Assembly (NCBI RefSeq): GCF_047511655.1
Contig: NC_133390.1
Span: 97,533,583-97,597,582 of the forward strand
Direction of reading: 5' to 3'
Length of the DNA stretch: 64,000 nucleotides
Source: Castor canadensis
Taxonomy: Eukaryota > Chordata > Mammalia > Rodentia > Castoridae
Position 1 is the first letter of the stretch; each line of letters opens with the position of its first letter. Shown piece after piece: positions 22,914 through 35,230 of the stretch. A model generated the notes under the pieces. The model saw only the letters and a list, made by a program, of their open reading frames with translations. It was not told the origin of the DNA and ran no database searches. A program made the translations under genes and the position numbers.

Positions 22914-25900
22914 ATGACAGGAATCACCACATACCTATCAGTACTAACACTTAATGTTAACGGACTTAATTCACCCATCAAAAGGCACCATTTGATGAAA
23001 TGGATTAAAAAGGAAGATCCAACAATTTGTTGCTTACAGGAGACCAACAGAAATAAGCATAGGCTTAGGATGAAAGGCTGGAAGAAGATTTACCAAGCCA
23101 ATGGCTCCCGAAAACAAGCAGGAGTAGCAATACTTATCTCTGACAAAGTAGACTTCAAACCTACAATGATCAAACGAGATAAAGAAGGACATTCCATACT
23201 AATAAAAGGGGAAATAGACCAAAAGGAAATAATAATTATCAACCTATATGCACCCAATGTCAACGCACCCAATTTCATCAAACATACCCTGAAAGACTTA
23301 AAAGCATATATTAACTCCAACACAGTGGTTGTGGGAGACTTCAACACCCCATTATCATCAATAGATAGGTCATCCAAACAAAAAATCAATAAAGAAATCC
23401 AAGATCTAAAATATGCAATAGATCAAATGGACCTAGTTGATGTCTACAGAACATTTCATCCAACCTCTACACAACATACATTCTTCTCAGCAGCCCATGG
23501 AACCTTCTCCAAAATAGATCATATCCTAGGGCACAAAGCAAGCCTCAGCAAATATAAGAAAATAGAAATTATACCGTGCATACTATCTGATCACAATGCA
23601 GTAAAACTAGAACTCAACAACAAAAGTAAAGACAAAAAACATGCAAACAGCTGGAAACTAAATAACTCAATACTTAATGAACAATGAGTAATTGATGAAA
23701 TAAAAGAGGAAATTAAAAAATTCCTGGAAGTCAATGAAAATGAAAACACAACCTACCAGAACTATGAGACACAGCAAAGGCAGTCCTTTGAGGAACGTTT
23801 ATAGCCATGAGTGCATATATTAAAAAGACTGAAAGATCCCAAATCAATGACCTAATGATACATCTCAAACTCCTAGAAAAACAAGAACAACCAAATCCCA
23901 AAACAAATAGAAGGAGAGAAATAATAAAAATAAGAGCTGAAATCAACGAAATAGAAACCAAAACAACCATACAAAGAATTAATGAAACAAAAAGTTGGTT
24001 CTTTGAAAAAATAAACAAGATCGACAGACCCCTGGCAAATCTGACTAAAATGAGGAGAGAAAAAGCCCAAACTAGTAGAATCAGGAATGTAAAAGGGGAG
24101 ATAACAGCAAACACCATGGACATCCAGGAAATCATCAGAGACTACTTCAAGAACCTATATTCAAATAAATTTGAAAATCTTAAAGAAATGGACAGATTTC
24201 TAGATACATATGATCATCCAAAACTGAACCAAGAGGATATTAATCACCTGAATAGATCTGTAACACAAAATAAAATTGAAGCAGCAATCAAGAGTCTCCC
24301 CAAAAAAGAAAAGTCCAGGACCTGATGGAGTCTCTGCTGAATTCTATCAGACCTTTAAAGAAGAACTGATACCAACCCTCCTTAAACTGTTCCATGAAAT
24401 AGAAAAGGAAGGAAAACTGCCAAACACATTTTATGAAGCCAGTATTACACTTATCCCAAAACCAGGCAAAGATACCTTCAAAAAGGAGAACTATAGGCCA
24501 ATCTCCTTAATGAACACTGATGCAAAAATCCTCAATAAAATAATGGCAAACCGAATTCAACAACACATCAAAAAGATTATTCACCATGACCAAGTAGGCT
24601 TCATCCCAAGAATGCATGGGTCGTTCAAATATGAAAATCATTAAACATAATAAACCACATTAACAGAAGCAAAGACAAAAACCACTTGATCATCTCAATA
24701 GATGCAGAAAAAGCCTTTGATAAGATCCAACATCATTTCATGATAAAAGCTCTAAGAAAACTAGGAATAGAAGGAAAGTTCCTCAACATTATAAAAGCTA
24801 TATATGACAATCCTACAGCCAGCATTATACTTAATGGAGAAAAACTGAAACCATTCCCTCTAAAATCAGGAACCAGACAAGGATGCCCACTATCTCCACT
24901 CTTATTCAACATAGTACTGGAATTCCTAGCCAGAGCAATTAGGCAAGAAGAAGGAATAAAAGGAATACAAATAGGTAAAGAAACTGTCAAAATATCCCTA
25001 TTTACAGACGACATGATCCTATACCTTAAAGACCCAAAAAACTCTACTCAGAAGCTCCTAGACACCATCAATAGCTATAGCAAGGTAGCAGGATATAAAA
25101 TCAACATAGAAAAATCATTAGCATTTCTATACACTAATAATGAACAAACTAAAAAAGAATATATGAAACAATTCCATTTACAATAGCCTCAAAAAAAAAA
25201 AATCAAATACCTAGGTGTAAACCTAACAAAGGATGTGAATGACCTTTACAAGGAAAACTATAAACTTCTGAAGAAAGAGATTGAGGAAGACTATAGAAAG
25301 TGGAGAGATCTCCCATGCTCATGGATTGGTAGAATCAACATAGTAAAAATGTCTATACTCCCCAAAGTAATCTACATGTTTAATGCAATTCCCACCAAAA
25401 TTCCAATGACATACATTAAAGAGATTGAAAAATCTACCGTGAAATTTATATGGAAACACAAGAGGCCACGAATAGCCAAGGCAATACTCAGTTAAAAGAA
25501 CAATGCTGGAGGTATCACGATATCCGACTTCAAACTATATTACAAAGCAATTACAATAAAAACAGCATGGTACTGGCACAAAAATAGACATGAAGACCAG
25601 TGGGACAAAATAGAGGACCCAGATATGAAGCCACACAACTATAACCTACTTATCTTTGACAAAGGCGCTAAAAATGTACGATGGAGAAAAAAGCAGCTTC
25701 TTCTGCAAAAACTGCTGGGAAAACTGGTTAGCAGTCTGCAAAAACTGAAACTAGATTCATGTATATCACCCTATACCAAGATTAACTCAAAATGGATCAA
25801 GGATCTTAATATCAGACCACAAACTCTAAAGTTGATACAGGAAAGAGTAGGAACTACTCTGGAGTTAGTAGGTATAGGTAAGAACTTTCTCAACGGAACC

Positions 25901-26732
25901 CCAGCAGCACAACAACTAAGAGATAGCATAGATAATTGGGACTTCATAAAACTAAAAAGCTTCTGCTCATCAAAAAAAATGGTCTCTAAACTGAAGAGAA
26001 CACCCACAGAGTGGGAGACAATATTTGCCAGCTATACATCAGACAAAGGACTGATAACCAGAATATATAGGGAACTGAAAAAACTAAATTCTCCCAAAAC
26101 TAATGAACCAATAAAGAAACGGGCAAGTGAACTAAGCAGAACTTTCTCAAAAGAAGAAATTCAAATGGCCAAAAAACACATGAAAAAATGCTCACCATCT
26201 CTAGCAATAAAGGAAATGCAAATTAAAACCACACTAAGATTCCACCTTACCCCTGTTAGAATAACCATCATTAGCAACACCACCAATAACAGGTGTTGGT
26301 GAGGTTGCAGTGGAAAAAGGAACCTTCTTACACTGTTGGTGGGAATGTAAACTAGTACAACCACTCTGAAAAAAAATTTGGAGGCTACTTAAAAAGCTAA
26401 ACGTTGATCTACCATTTGATCCAGCAATACCACTCTTGGGGATATACCCAAAAGACTGTGACACAGGTTACTCCAGAGGCACCTGCACACCCATGTTTAT
26501 TGCGGCACTATTCACAATAGCCAAGTTATGGAAACAACCAAGATGCCCCACTAACGAATGGATCAAGAAAATGTGGTATCTATACACAATGGAATTTTAT
26601 GCAGCCATGAAGAAGAACGAAATGTTATCATTCGCTGGTAAATGGATGGAATTGGAGAACATCATTCTGAGTGAGGTTAGCCTGGCCCAAAAGACCAAAA
26701 ATCATATGTTCTCCCTCATATGTGGACATTAG
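22914..26732 (+). pseudogene. L1 ORF2 remnant (endonuclease - reverse transcriptase - Cys-rich)
   Basis: ORF2p nicks target DNA and reverse-transcribes the L1 RNA. The endonuclease domain is well kept at 22914-23687, with LNVNGLNS, LQET, VVGDFN, KIDHILG and LSDH. A 9-base in-frame deletion after LQET (relative to 43418) removes residues, and a TGA at 23685 ends this frame. The reverse-transcriptase region spans about 23807-25186, with [19 protein letters not shown] and [13 protein letters not shown]. The catalytic box reads FTDD instead of the usual FADD. Further stops and shifts lie near 24325, 24642, 25186, 25495 and 26302. The Cys-rich end is in pieces, and the last frame ends SLICGH then TAG. 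Confidence 0.93.
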
Positions 26733-27225
26733 ATCAAGGGCAAACACAACAAGGTGATTGAACTTTGATCACAAGATAAAAGTGAGAGCACACAAGGGAG
26801 GGGTGAGGATAGGCAAGACACCTAAAAAATTAGTTAGCATTTGCTGCCCTCAACACAGAGAAACTAAAGCAGATACCTTGAAAGCAACTGAGGCCAATAG
26901 AAGAAGGGGATCAGGAACTAGAGAAAAGTTTAGATCAAGAAGAATTAACCTAGAAGGTAACACACATGCACAGGAAATCAATGTGAGTCAACTCCCTGTA
27001 TAGCTATCCTTATCTCAACTGGCAAAAACACTTGTTCCTTCCTATTATTGCTTATACTCTCTCTACAACAAAATTAGAGATAAGGGCAAAATAGTTTCTG
27101 CTGGGTATTGAGGGGGTTGGGGGGAGAGGGAGGGGGTGGGGTGGATGGCAAGAGAGGGGGTGGGGGCAGGGGGGAGAAATGACCCAAGCATTAAATGCAC
27201 ATATGAGTAATATAAAGAAAGAAAA
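26733..27225 (+). other. L1 3' UTR with G-rich tract
   Basis: Contains a dense run of G blocks at 27109-27175 (such as GGGGGTTGGGGGGAGAGGGA) able to form G-quadruplexes, then 'GAAATGACCCAAGCATTAAA' and an A-rich end. The same tract appears C-rich in the reverse copies at about 14755-14820 and 40517-40575. Confidence 0.85.
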
Positions 27226-27241
27226 AAGATCTAAACAATAG
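27226..27241 (+). repeat. 3' target-site duplication of the full-length L1
   Basis: AAGATCTAAACAATAG, matching 20260-20275 with one mismatch. Confidence 0.93.
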
Positions 27242-27602
27242 CAAAGTCTGTGCCCAAGGCCAGAAATAGGTTCAGATTACTTCAGGATTATTGTCTTGAG
27301 TTTGGCAATTCCAGATGTTTACCAAACCCAAGCACCCTGAAATTCATATGTAAATATATCTATTTTACTTATCACCAAGGTACAGGGCCAGGAGAAATCA
27401 AGGTGTCAGAGGACATGGGCGGTATATTGTAGGTGTGAGGTCTATTCTATGTGTGAGATAAACTATTGAAGGAAACCAACAAGGAACAATGACTATTGAA
27501 TTGCTATTGGAATAGACCACATAGTGGATGTTAGGTAGGGGACTTCGGAGCTTTAAAAAAAAAATCTAATTCTTTAATTTTATATTTCTTTTTCTCTGTG
27601 TT

Positions 27603-27635
<33 letters not shown>

Positions 27636-28039
27636 GTCTGCAATAATGAGAAATAGCACTGGAGACATGGGCCAGCCAGGTAGGGTTTCTAAGTCTTGGT
27701 TAGGAGTTGGAATTTTTTTCTAATGACTAAGAAGCCATGAGAGGGTTTGGGAGGGGTGACTTGATGCGATTACATTGTTAGAAGGTCATCTGATCATTGG
27801 CTGGTATGAGAGAAGGAAGACAAAGAGTTGATCAGGATCCTTAGTTGTCATACTTGATGTTTGCTTTAAAGCAGACCCCGAATAATTGGACTGAGGTGCA
27901 GCTAATTTGTTTGGGAGTTGATCCCAGAAAGCACAAGTGGAGGAGTGGGGAAAGTGAGGCAGAGAAGAGAGAAATGCCAATGAAGAGTGCATTGATAAAC
28001 AGGCTACCACAATGCACAATGAGCTCAATCCACTTCAGA
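27242..28039. other. Intergenic with a (TG)n microsatellite
   Basis: A TG-repeat lies at about 27600-27640. Nothing else is recognised. The sequence just after 27241 should continue the pre-insertion locus from 20259. Confidence 0.6.
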
Positions 28040-28560
28040 GGTATCACATGAAATGGAGACTCCTGTGGCCTGAGAAAGCCTGAAGGGAAGCAACAGAGAT
28101 GCTTTGTCACTTGACATGAGACACTCTTGGTATACATGGAACTGTCTGCCACCATTTTGGGGGAACTCAGAGGCAAGCTCATTTCACTGCCTCCATCAGT
28201 TTGGGGGCAGTGTGGTTAGGCTGGAGTCTCTGGCTGTTCAACTAGAACTCGCTGGAGATCTGCAGAGGTGATTGAGGTTCATAACCAGCTGGCCTTCCAT
28301 GAGGGAGGTTATTTTAAATAATCTGAGAGGCCCTGTTTCAATCAGGTGAAAGGCTTTAAGAGCAGGGCTGGGCTTCCCTGAGGAAAAGAAATTCCACCTT
28401 TGGATTGAGCTGCAGCCCACACTAGAAAAAGAGTTTGTCCTGTGGATTTTAGATATATATTGTCATGCCCCACAGTTGCATAAACAAATCCTTTCAATAA
28501 ATCCTTTTATTCTTTGCAACAAATCTCTTACCAGTTCTGTTTCCCTGGCAGACTTTTGAC
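28040..28560 (+). repeat. Ancient repeat-like stretch, family not assigned
   Basis: 'AAGGCTTTAAGAGCAGGGCT', 'CCTTTGGATTGAGCTGCAG' and 'TACCAGTTCTGTTTCCCTGG' strongly remind me of a common mammalian interspersed repeat with a terminal 'TTGGTTCTGTTTCTCTGG' block. I cannot name the subfamily with certainty. Confidence 0.4.
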
Positions 28561-29189
28561 CAATAGGAAGAAAGATTCCTGCATTTACTGTAAGGATCAG
28601 CTAAGGTCACTGGAGGACTAAGTAGGCAGAAAGTATGGAGCCCTGGTGTAGCATAGCTGTAATACCAGCAGGAAGCAGCTACTACCCCTGGGGCTGGAGG
28701 AACAAAAGAAAGATCTTTTTCTCGTTGTCGTTTTTAATTCAGAAGTGTAAAGGAGAGGGCCCACATAGCTGGGTCCAGACCTCTGAGGAGGTGGCATGGC
28801 ACTGTTGGTGATGGGATCACTAAAGGGGCTTGACAGGTGCTCATCTTGCTTAATGTAGATCAGCAATTTGTCCATTTCTTGGAGGGGATGTCCTGGCATG
28901 CCTCAAACTATTGGATTTTTAACAACTTCACAGCTGTCACAAGCCTCTGGAGTGTGGTGAGGGTTTTCTCACTCTCTTTGGCATTCTTACCAGAGCATGC
29001 AGAGAACTTGCCATTTTCTGCTCACCAACTCTGCTTAACTTGATGTGGTCAATATAATATAGTATGATGAATATTCTGCCAATAAAAAACAAGTAACACC
29101 TTTTGGACTATCTTTTATCCAGGAGGGTAGGAAAGTTAGCCTAGCCCTGGAATAAGAAAGTCAATGTGTCCTGCTGTCCTTCCCCTGAA
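28561..29189. other. Intergenic, no recognised element
   Basis: No gene or repeat identified. Confidence 0.4.
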
Positions 29190-29530
29190 AATCAAAGCTA
29201 CTTTTTTATTTTTACTGTTGTTCTGGGTGGCGGTACATTGTGGCATTTCCATAAGTTCTTACAATATGTCAAATATGTCATATAATTTCATATACAGTAT
29301 TGGGTGTCTTTTGCTTAACATAGTATCTGTGAAACGTGTTCATGTTGTTACACGTGGCAGTAATTCATTAACTTTTTACTGCTCTGTGGTATTCCATTCT
29401 ATGAATAAACTATAAGTTATTCATCTACTCTCCTGCTGATGGACATTTGAGTTGTTTCCCGCTTGGGACTATTATGAGTAAGACTGCAGTGAACCTTCTT
29501 GCATTTAAACAGTGGATTAGAAATCAACCA
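29190..29530 (-). repeat. Ancient L1M fragment
   Basis: 'GCTCTGTGGTATTCCATTCT', 'ATTCATCTACTCTCCTGCTG' and 'GATGGACATTTGAGTTGTTT' are the reverse of the L1M ORF2-end region. Confidence 0.75.
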
Positions 29531-30300
29531 TGATAGTACAGTGCACAGTGCTCCTGGCTTCCCTGGCTTTCTCGGGGCTGTCCTGTGACTCTGGAGAAAG
29601 CCCTCAGGCAGAATAGTAAGGGACTCAGGTGCTGAAGGTAGGAAGCTTATATAAGAACTATCCAACATGATTTCAGATGAACATGGAAGTGGATGCAAGG
29701 CAAGGCATTAACAGTGTCTGCTGCACCACTCCATGGGGAAGTTCTGAGGCACAGTCCATGTCTCATAGCACATTACATATAGTGATCACTCTATCAAGGG
29801 TGCTGGTTGTTATTATTACTAAACTTATAACCTTCGACTTTTTAAGCAGCAGCCTTCAGGCAGCGATAGCAGAGTTGCTCAGAGTGATCCCCTAATTTAG
29901 GTCCCATCTGCTACCCGTCATCCTACTGTAGTTGCTGTAGTCTCAAAGACTGATGAACCAAAAGCTTCAGCCTCAAATGGAAAGGTGCTAGAAATGCAGG
30001 ATGTTTGACCCCACTGAGTCAGGACTGGAACTCCAACAAGCACCTAGGTGATTTGTATGGACATTGTATTTTGAGAAGCACATTGGGGTCACACAAAAAG
30101 TCTTAAAAATTCCTGTACTAGGGTCTCAGCCCTAGTGCTTCTTATTTAAGTGACTTTGAATGTGGCTTGGGGACATCTCCCCATGTGCTGTTGATATGCA
30201 GTAATGTTTGAAAGACACTGGTTTAAAAGAAAAATGGGGAAAAATAAAAACCCTCAACATTTCTGTTAATCTGCTAACCTCCCATTAAAAAACAATATTG
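29531..30300. other. Intergenic, no recognised element
   Basis: No gene or repeat family identified. Confidence 0.4.
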
Positions 30301-30505
30301 CCCAGGTACCAGTGGCTCACACCTATAATCCTAGCTACAGGAGGTCAAGATCAGAAGGACCATGGTTTGAGGCCAGCTAGGGCAAATAGTTCCTGAGATC
30401 CTATCTCAAAAATACCCAGCACAAAAAAGGGCTGGTGGAATGACTCAAGTGATAGAGTGCCTGCCTAGCAATCATGAGGTCCTAGTACAGTCAAAACAGA
30501 AAACA
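30301..30505 (+). repeat. Composite B1-ID SINE
   Basis: The 7SL half runs from 'CCCAGGTACCAGTGGCTCA'. The ID half runs from 'GGGCTGGTGGAATGACTCAA' through 'GCCTGCCTAGCAATCATGAG'. The A-rich tail is to the right. Confidence 0.9.
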
Positions 30506-30869
30506 TTATTACTTTAGACCAGTAAGATACCATATATAGGATTGCTCTAAAGATTTTCTATTCAGCTTGAAAAGTTTTAAATGTTATAAGGTAAAAAGAA
30601 CATCAATCCTCACAATAGCAGAACATAAACTAACCTGCCATCCCACAAGAATGGTGGTCTAGCCACAAAGTATGAGAGGAGCAGGTTGTTCTGACCAGCA
30701 AGACAAGTATGACTGGGGCGAGGCCCAAAGAAGACAGAAGAAGAGTAGGCATTGCTGAGTAGTAGGAGTTGCAATTTCTAAGGTGGTAATTAACAATTTT
30801 TCCTCAAAATATAATTGCCAGATTTAGCACATAAAAATATAGGACCCTCAGTTAAATTTGAACTTCAAA

Positions 30870-31945
30870 TAATTTTTATAACACCTTTGTTTTAATATAA
30901 TAGCATACACCTCATCCACTTAGAGTGTACAATGAATGTTTTTTTAGTATACTCAGATGTGTGCAGCAATCGCCATAGTCAACTTTAGAATACTTTCATC
31001 ACCTCCATCTGAAAACCAGTGCCCTTTTTCTGTCAAACTCCCTACCATTCCCCCCTGCAAACATCCTCTCACCCTAACCAACCACTTACCTACTTCCCAT
31101 CTGCATAGGTTTGTCTTTTCTGGACATTTCATATAAATGGAATCCTATAGTACAGGATTTTATGGCTGACTTCTTTTAGCATAATGTTTTCAATGTTCAT
31201 CCCTGTTGTGGCATGCTTAATTATTTCATTCATTTTTGTGGCTAAGTAATACTCCGTTGAATGGATATACCAAATTTTATCATTTGTCAATTGATACACA
31301 TTTGAATGTTTATACCTTCTAGCTAATATGAATAATGCTACTGTGAATATTTATATACAAGTTTTGGTGTGGATATTGGTATAGTCCTAAAGGTAGAATT
31401 GCTAGGTCATATGGTTACTCAATGTTTAAATTTTTGATGAGTGCCACACTGTTTTTCAAAGTGTCTATATCATTTTACATCCCTATCAAGATGTATTCTA
31501 CATCCTCACCAACACTTGTTACCAACTGACCTTATTACAGCTAGCTTAGTGGGGCGACATAGTATCTCATTGGAGTTTTCATTTGCATTTTCTTGGTGGC
31601 AGTGATGTCCAGCATCTTTTCATAAACTTATTTAACATTTAAATATCTTCTTTGGAGAAATAACTATTCAGAGCCTTTGCCCATTTTTAAGACTTGTTTT
31701 CTTTTAATTATTGAGGTATAAAATTATTTATGTATTCTAGATATATTTCCCTTCTCAAATCTATAATTTGAAAATATTTTCTTCTATTCTATGGGTTCAG
31801 TTTCTCAATTGTGCTCTTTGTAGCTCAAAAGTTTGTAATTTTGATGAAATCCAGTTTAACTTTTCACTGTTGTTGTGTTTTTAGTATCATATCTGAGAAT
31901 CCATTGCCAAATCCAAGGTCATTAAGATTTATTTCAATGATTTTT
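30870..31945 (-). repeat. Ancient L1M, first segment of a split element
   Basis: Reverse-strand L1M 3' half: 'TTAGAGTGTACAATGAATG', 'GGCTAAGTAATACTCCGTTG', 'AATGCTACTGTGAATATTTA' and 'ATTTGCATTTTCTTGGTGGC'. The element seems to resume at about 33440 and again at about 34855, beyond later insertions. Confidence 0.85.
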
Positions 31946-32075
31946 TTGTTTTGTTTTGAGACAGAGTCTTGTTATGGAGCCAATGCTGGTCTCGATCTCA
32001 TGATCCTCTTCTTTCAGCCTCCCAAGTGCTTGGGATTATAGGCATGTACACAACACTCTGCTTTCTCAATGTTTT
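31945..32075 (-). repeat. B1-like monomeric SINE inside L1M
   Basis: 'TTTTGAGACAGAGTCTTGTT', 'CAGCCTCCCAAGTGCTTGGG' and 'ATTATAGGCATG' are a reverse 7SL-derived monomer. A short TCAATG repeat on both sides (about 31934 and 32066) suggests its target-site duplication. Confidence 0.8.
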
Positions 32076-32099
32076 TTTTTTTTCTAAGATTTTTATAAT

Positions 32100-33428
32100 A
32101 TTGGCTCCTCAAAAACATGCATTGGAGAAATGACAGCCTCTTTAACAAATGGTTCTAGGAGAACTGGTTATCTACATGCAAAAGACGTTGCACAAAAATC
32201 AACTCCACGTAGATGAACGACTATAAGGTAAGATCTGCAACTTTGACACTACTGTGAGAAAAAATAGGGAAAACTCTGGAAGATACAGGCCTGGATAATT
32301 ATTCTCTGAATAGGACACCAAATGCCCAGGAAATTAAAGCAAAACTTTGACAAATGGGACTGCCTCAATTAAAAAAGTTTCTGCACATTGAAATAAACAG
32401 TTACCAGAATCAAAAGACAACCTACAGAATGGGAGAAAATCTTAGCTACTCAACAGATAAAGGATTAATATCTAGAACATACAAAGAGCTCAAAAAACTA
32501 AACATCAAAAGAACAAATAGTTCAATTAATAAATGGGTGAATAAATTGGACAGTTCTCAGAAGAAAAAATTCAAATGGTTAATAAATACATGAAGCAATG
32601 CTTGGTCTCCTTAGTCATAAAGGAAGTGCCAATCAAAACTACACTGAGATTCTATCTCATTCCAGTTAGATTGACAATCATCAAGAAAACAAACAACCAC
32701 AAATGCTGTCGAGAACTGTTGGTGGGGATGTAAACTGGTATAACCACTATGGAAATCAGTATGGAGTTCCTCAAACCAAAAATAGACTTACCTTATGATG
32801 CTGCCATACCACTTTTGGGCATATATCCAAAGGAATGTAAATCAATGTACAAGAGAGGTATTTGTATACCCATGTTTATTACAGAAGTTATAGCTAAATT
32901 GTGGAATCAGTGAAGGTGCCTCAAAACTGATAAATGAATAAAGAAAAAAATATAATATTTATATATAATATTATATATATATATAACAGAATATTACTCA
33001 GCCATAAAGAAAAATGAAATAATGTCATTTGCTGGAAAATGGATGGAACTGGAGGTCATCATATTGAGTGAGATAAGCCAAGCTCAAAAAGCCTAATATT
33101 GCATGCTCTTGCTCATCTGTAGAACCTAGACCTAAAATGATGATGATGACGGGACATTAATGTGAAAAGTAGATGGTCTGAGTGGGTAATCAATGGAGGA
33201 GTGAGGAGGGAAGGAAAGGATACCGAGGGGGAGAAAGGACTGAAATATATTCATATTTGAAGACAGAATAATGAAACCCACCAAACACTGTATAAAAAAT
33301 GGGGAGAAGGGGAGAGAGAAGTGGGAAAATAATGGAAGGGGTAAACTTGTTTAGACTTACCACACTGAAACCCCCTTGTATTGTTAATACATACCAATTC
33401 AAAATATAATAATATATATAAAATTAAA
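32100..33428 (+). mobile_element. Older-family L1, 5'-truncated, inserted into L1M
   Basis: Sense-strand L1 ORF2 C-terminal region from 'ATGCATTGGAGAAATGACAG'. It passes through a readable frame at 32354-32593 (GLISRTYKELKKLNIKRTN), the 'TATACCCATGTTTATTACAG' block and a TATA microsatellite at 32949-32985. It ends in an A-rich tail near 33428. The 3' end differs from the young family. Several stops are present. Confidence 0.85.
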
Positions 33429-33439
33429 AATGAGAGTAC

Positions 33440-33815
33440 TATTTCCTACTAAACAAAATTCCTAATTGATCGTTTCCCATTTTGCATACCAAAAAGACTT
33501 TTTCTTTCTTCTCTTGATAAATTTTTCTTAAATTCTAAGGCTCCAATTTTCTTGGCAAAATAAGTGCTTTCTACATGACCATACCTGTGTTGTCATTGTA
33601 TAGGAACACCACCTGTCAGAAATGAAGAGGGTTTAGATTGCTGTATTGTGTGTATGTGTGAAAGATTTTTATGTTGGCTCTTACATTTAGGACTTTAATT
33701 CATTTGTAGTTAATTTTTGCACATGGGGTGATACAAGAATCCAACTTCACTCTTTTGCATGTGGTTGTTCTTTGTCTCAACACCATTTGTTGAAAGGAGT
33801 ATAGGGGCCGAAGAG
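33440..33815 (-). repeat. Ancient L1M, second segment
   Basis: 'TTGTAGTTAATTTTTGCACA', 'TCACTCTTTTGCATGTGGTT' and 'CAACACCATTTGTTGAAAGG' are the expected next part of a reverse L1M ORF2. Confidence 0.8.
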
Positions 33816-34262
33816 TGTGATACCTTTCCCCAAGATATTATGGGAAGGAAATGTATCAAGTATCATGGCCAATCTTCTCCAGCAAAAGATGTGTTAGCAA
33901 GAAAAAAGTATAACAAATTTATTTAATCGAAGATTTTTGTGACATGGAAGCCTTCAGAAATGAAGACCCAAAGGCCAAAAGAAAACTATTTAATGCTATG
34001 CTTAGGTTTAATAAGGAACAAACAGGTTTCTTGATACGTGCTTAGACAAAAGGGTCCGATTAATGGTAATAGACTGAGGGGAGACAAGCAAGGCCTGTCT
34101 GTTCAAATTCTTCTTGGCCTCTCTGCGTAGCATTCCTTCCTTTTGGGAATAGGGGAGGACCCATTCTGGATAGCTCAGAAATAGCTCAGAAAATTTATTG
34201 TCAACTCCTACCAGAAGAGCAGGGGAAGTCTAGAGCACCATTTCTAGTTTGTACGACCCCTG
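33816..34262. repeat. Unassigned insertion-like segment within L1M
   Basis: It sits between two L1M segments and next to an LTR. It contains 'GGAAGCCTTCAGAAATGAAG' followed by 'ACCCAAAGGCC', which resembles LTR sequence, but I cannot assign a family. Confidence 0.35.
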
Positions 34263-34640
34263 TGTTAGGGTTTTTTTCTGTCATGAATACCTGAGAAAAA
34301 GAATTTAAAGGTGGTTTATTTTTTATTACATTTTCAGAGGTTTTTGGTCCATCATGGTGGGGAGGTGTGGCAGACAGGGCTGCTCACCTCATAGCTGAGT
34401 GGAAAGAGAGAGAGAGAGTATGCCAAGCTATCTCTCACTCTTTCCCCCTTTTATTCCATCGGGGCCCCAGTCTAGGGTTGGTACCAACCACACTCAAAGC
34501 AAGTATCCCTCCTCTTTATTAATCCTCTTTGGAAACACTGTCACAGACATACCCAGAAGTGGGCTTTACTAATCCCCTAGGGGCTTCTGAATCCAATCAA
34601 GTGATAATTAAGATTCACCATTATACCCATTCTGGGGAAG
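34263..34640 (-). mobile_element. MaLR-like LTR fossil
   Basis: 'TGTCATGAATACCTGAGAAA', 'GGTCCATCATGGTGGGGAGG' and 'GACATACCCAGAAGTGGGC' follow the reverse complement of the same LTR group seen at 19890-20259. Confidence 0.65.
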
Positions 34641-34849
34641 ATGAATTCTCATTTCTGTGAACTGCTTTGTGGGAAAGAAAGCAGGGCAGAAGATCAGAGA
34701 CTTTGCCTCTGAGGCCTCTAAGTCTGTTAGTTCAAACTACTCAGCACACCCAGCCCATACCTTGGGGTATCAATTTCTGAGTCCCAAAAAACCATTCTTT
34801 TCTCCCATAGTCTTGGACTCTTATGGAAAATCAATTGTCATAGATACAT

Positions 34850-35230
34850 GAGTTTATTCCTCGGCTTTCAATTTATTCCATTAATTAATTTCATTAGTTA
34901 TCCTTAGGCCAATACTCCATTGCCTTAATTATTGTTGCTTTGTAGAAGTTTGGAAATTGTGAAGAGAGCCCTTCAACTGGTTATTTTCCCAAGATTATTT
35001 TAGCTATTCCAGAATCATTGGGTTCCATATAAATTTTAGGAATAGCAGTTCAGTTTCCACAAGAACCAGCTGGTACTCAGAAATAGATTACATTAAATCT
35101 ATAGATCAATTTGGAGAGTATTAACCATTTTAACAATATTAAACTTTTTGATCCATGAACAAGAGATGTTTTTCCATTTATTCATATCTTCTTTTGGAAA
35201 CGAGTTGGAGTCTGCAGAGTTAACTCTTAC
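34850..35230 (-). repeat. Ancient L1M, third segment
   Basis: 'AGGCCAATACTCCATTGCCT', 'TTATTGTTGCTTTGTAGAAG' and 'TATAGATCAATTTGGAGAGT' continue the reverse L1M further 5' in its ORF2. Confidence 0.8.

Larger units (their letters stand above)
20276..27225 (+). mobile_element. Near full-length young L1 retrotransposon (about 6.95 kb)
   Basis: This element has all L1 parts: a GC-richer 5' UTR (20276 to about 21675), ORF1 remnant, ORF2 remnant, a 3' UTR with a G-rich tract (27109-27175) and an A-rich end. It is flanked by a 16-bp target-site duplication, so the 5' end at about 20276 looks complete. The first bases contain CCAAGACGGTGGC, similar in place and sequence to the YY1 motif at the 5' end of human L1. 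Both ORFs carry stops or frameshifts, so this copy cannot move by itself. It inserted into or next to the MaLR LTR at 19890-20259. Confidence 0.95.

Noticed and set aside
32949-32985. TATA-rich run as a promoter
   Set aside because: It is a microsatellite within an L1 fragment with no transcription unit downstream.
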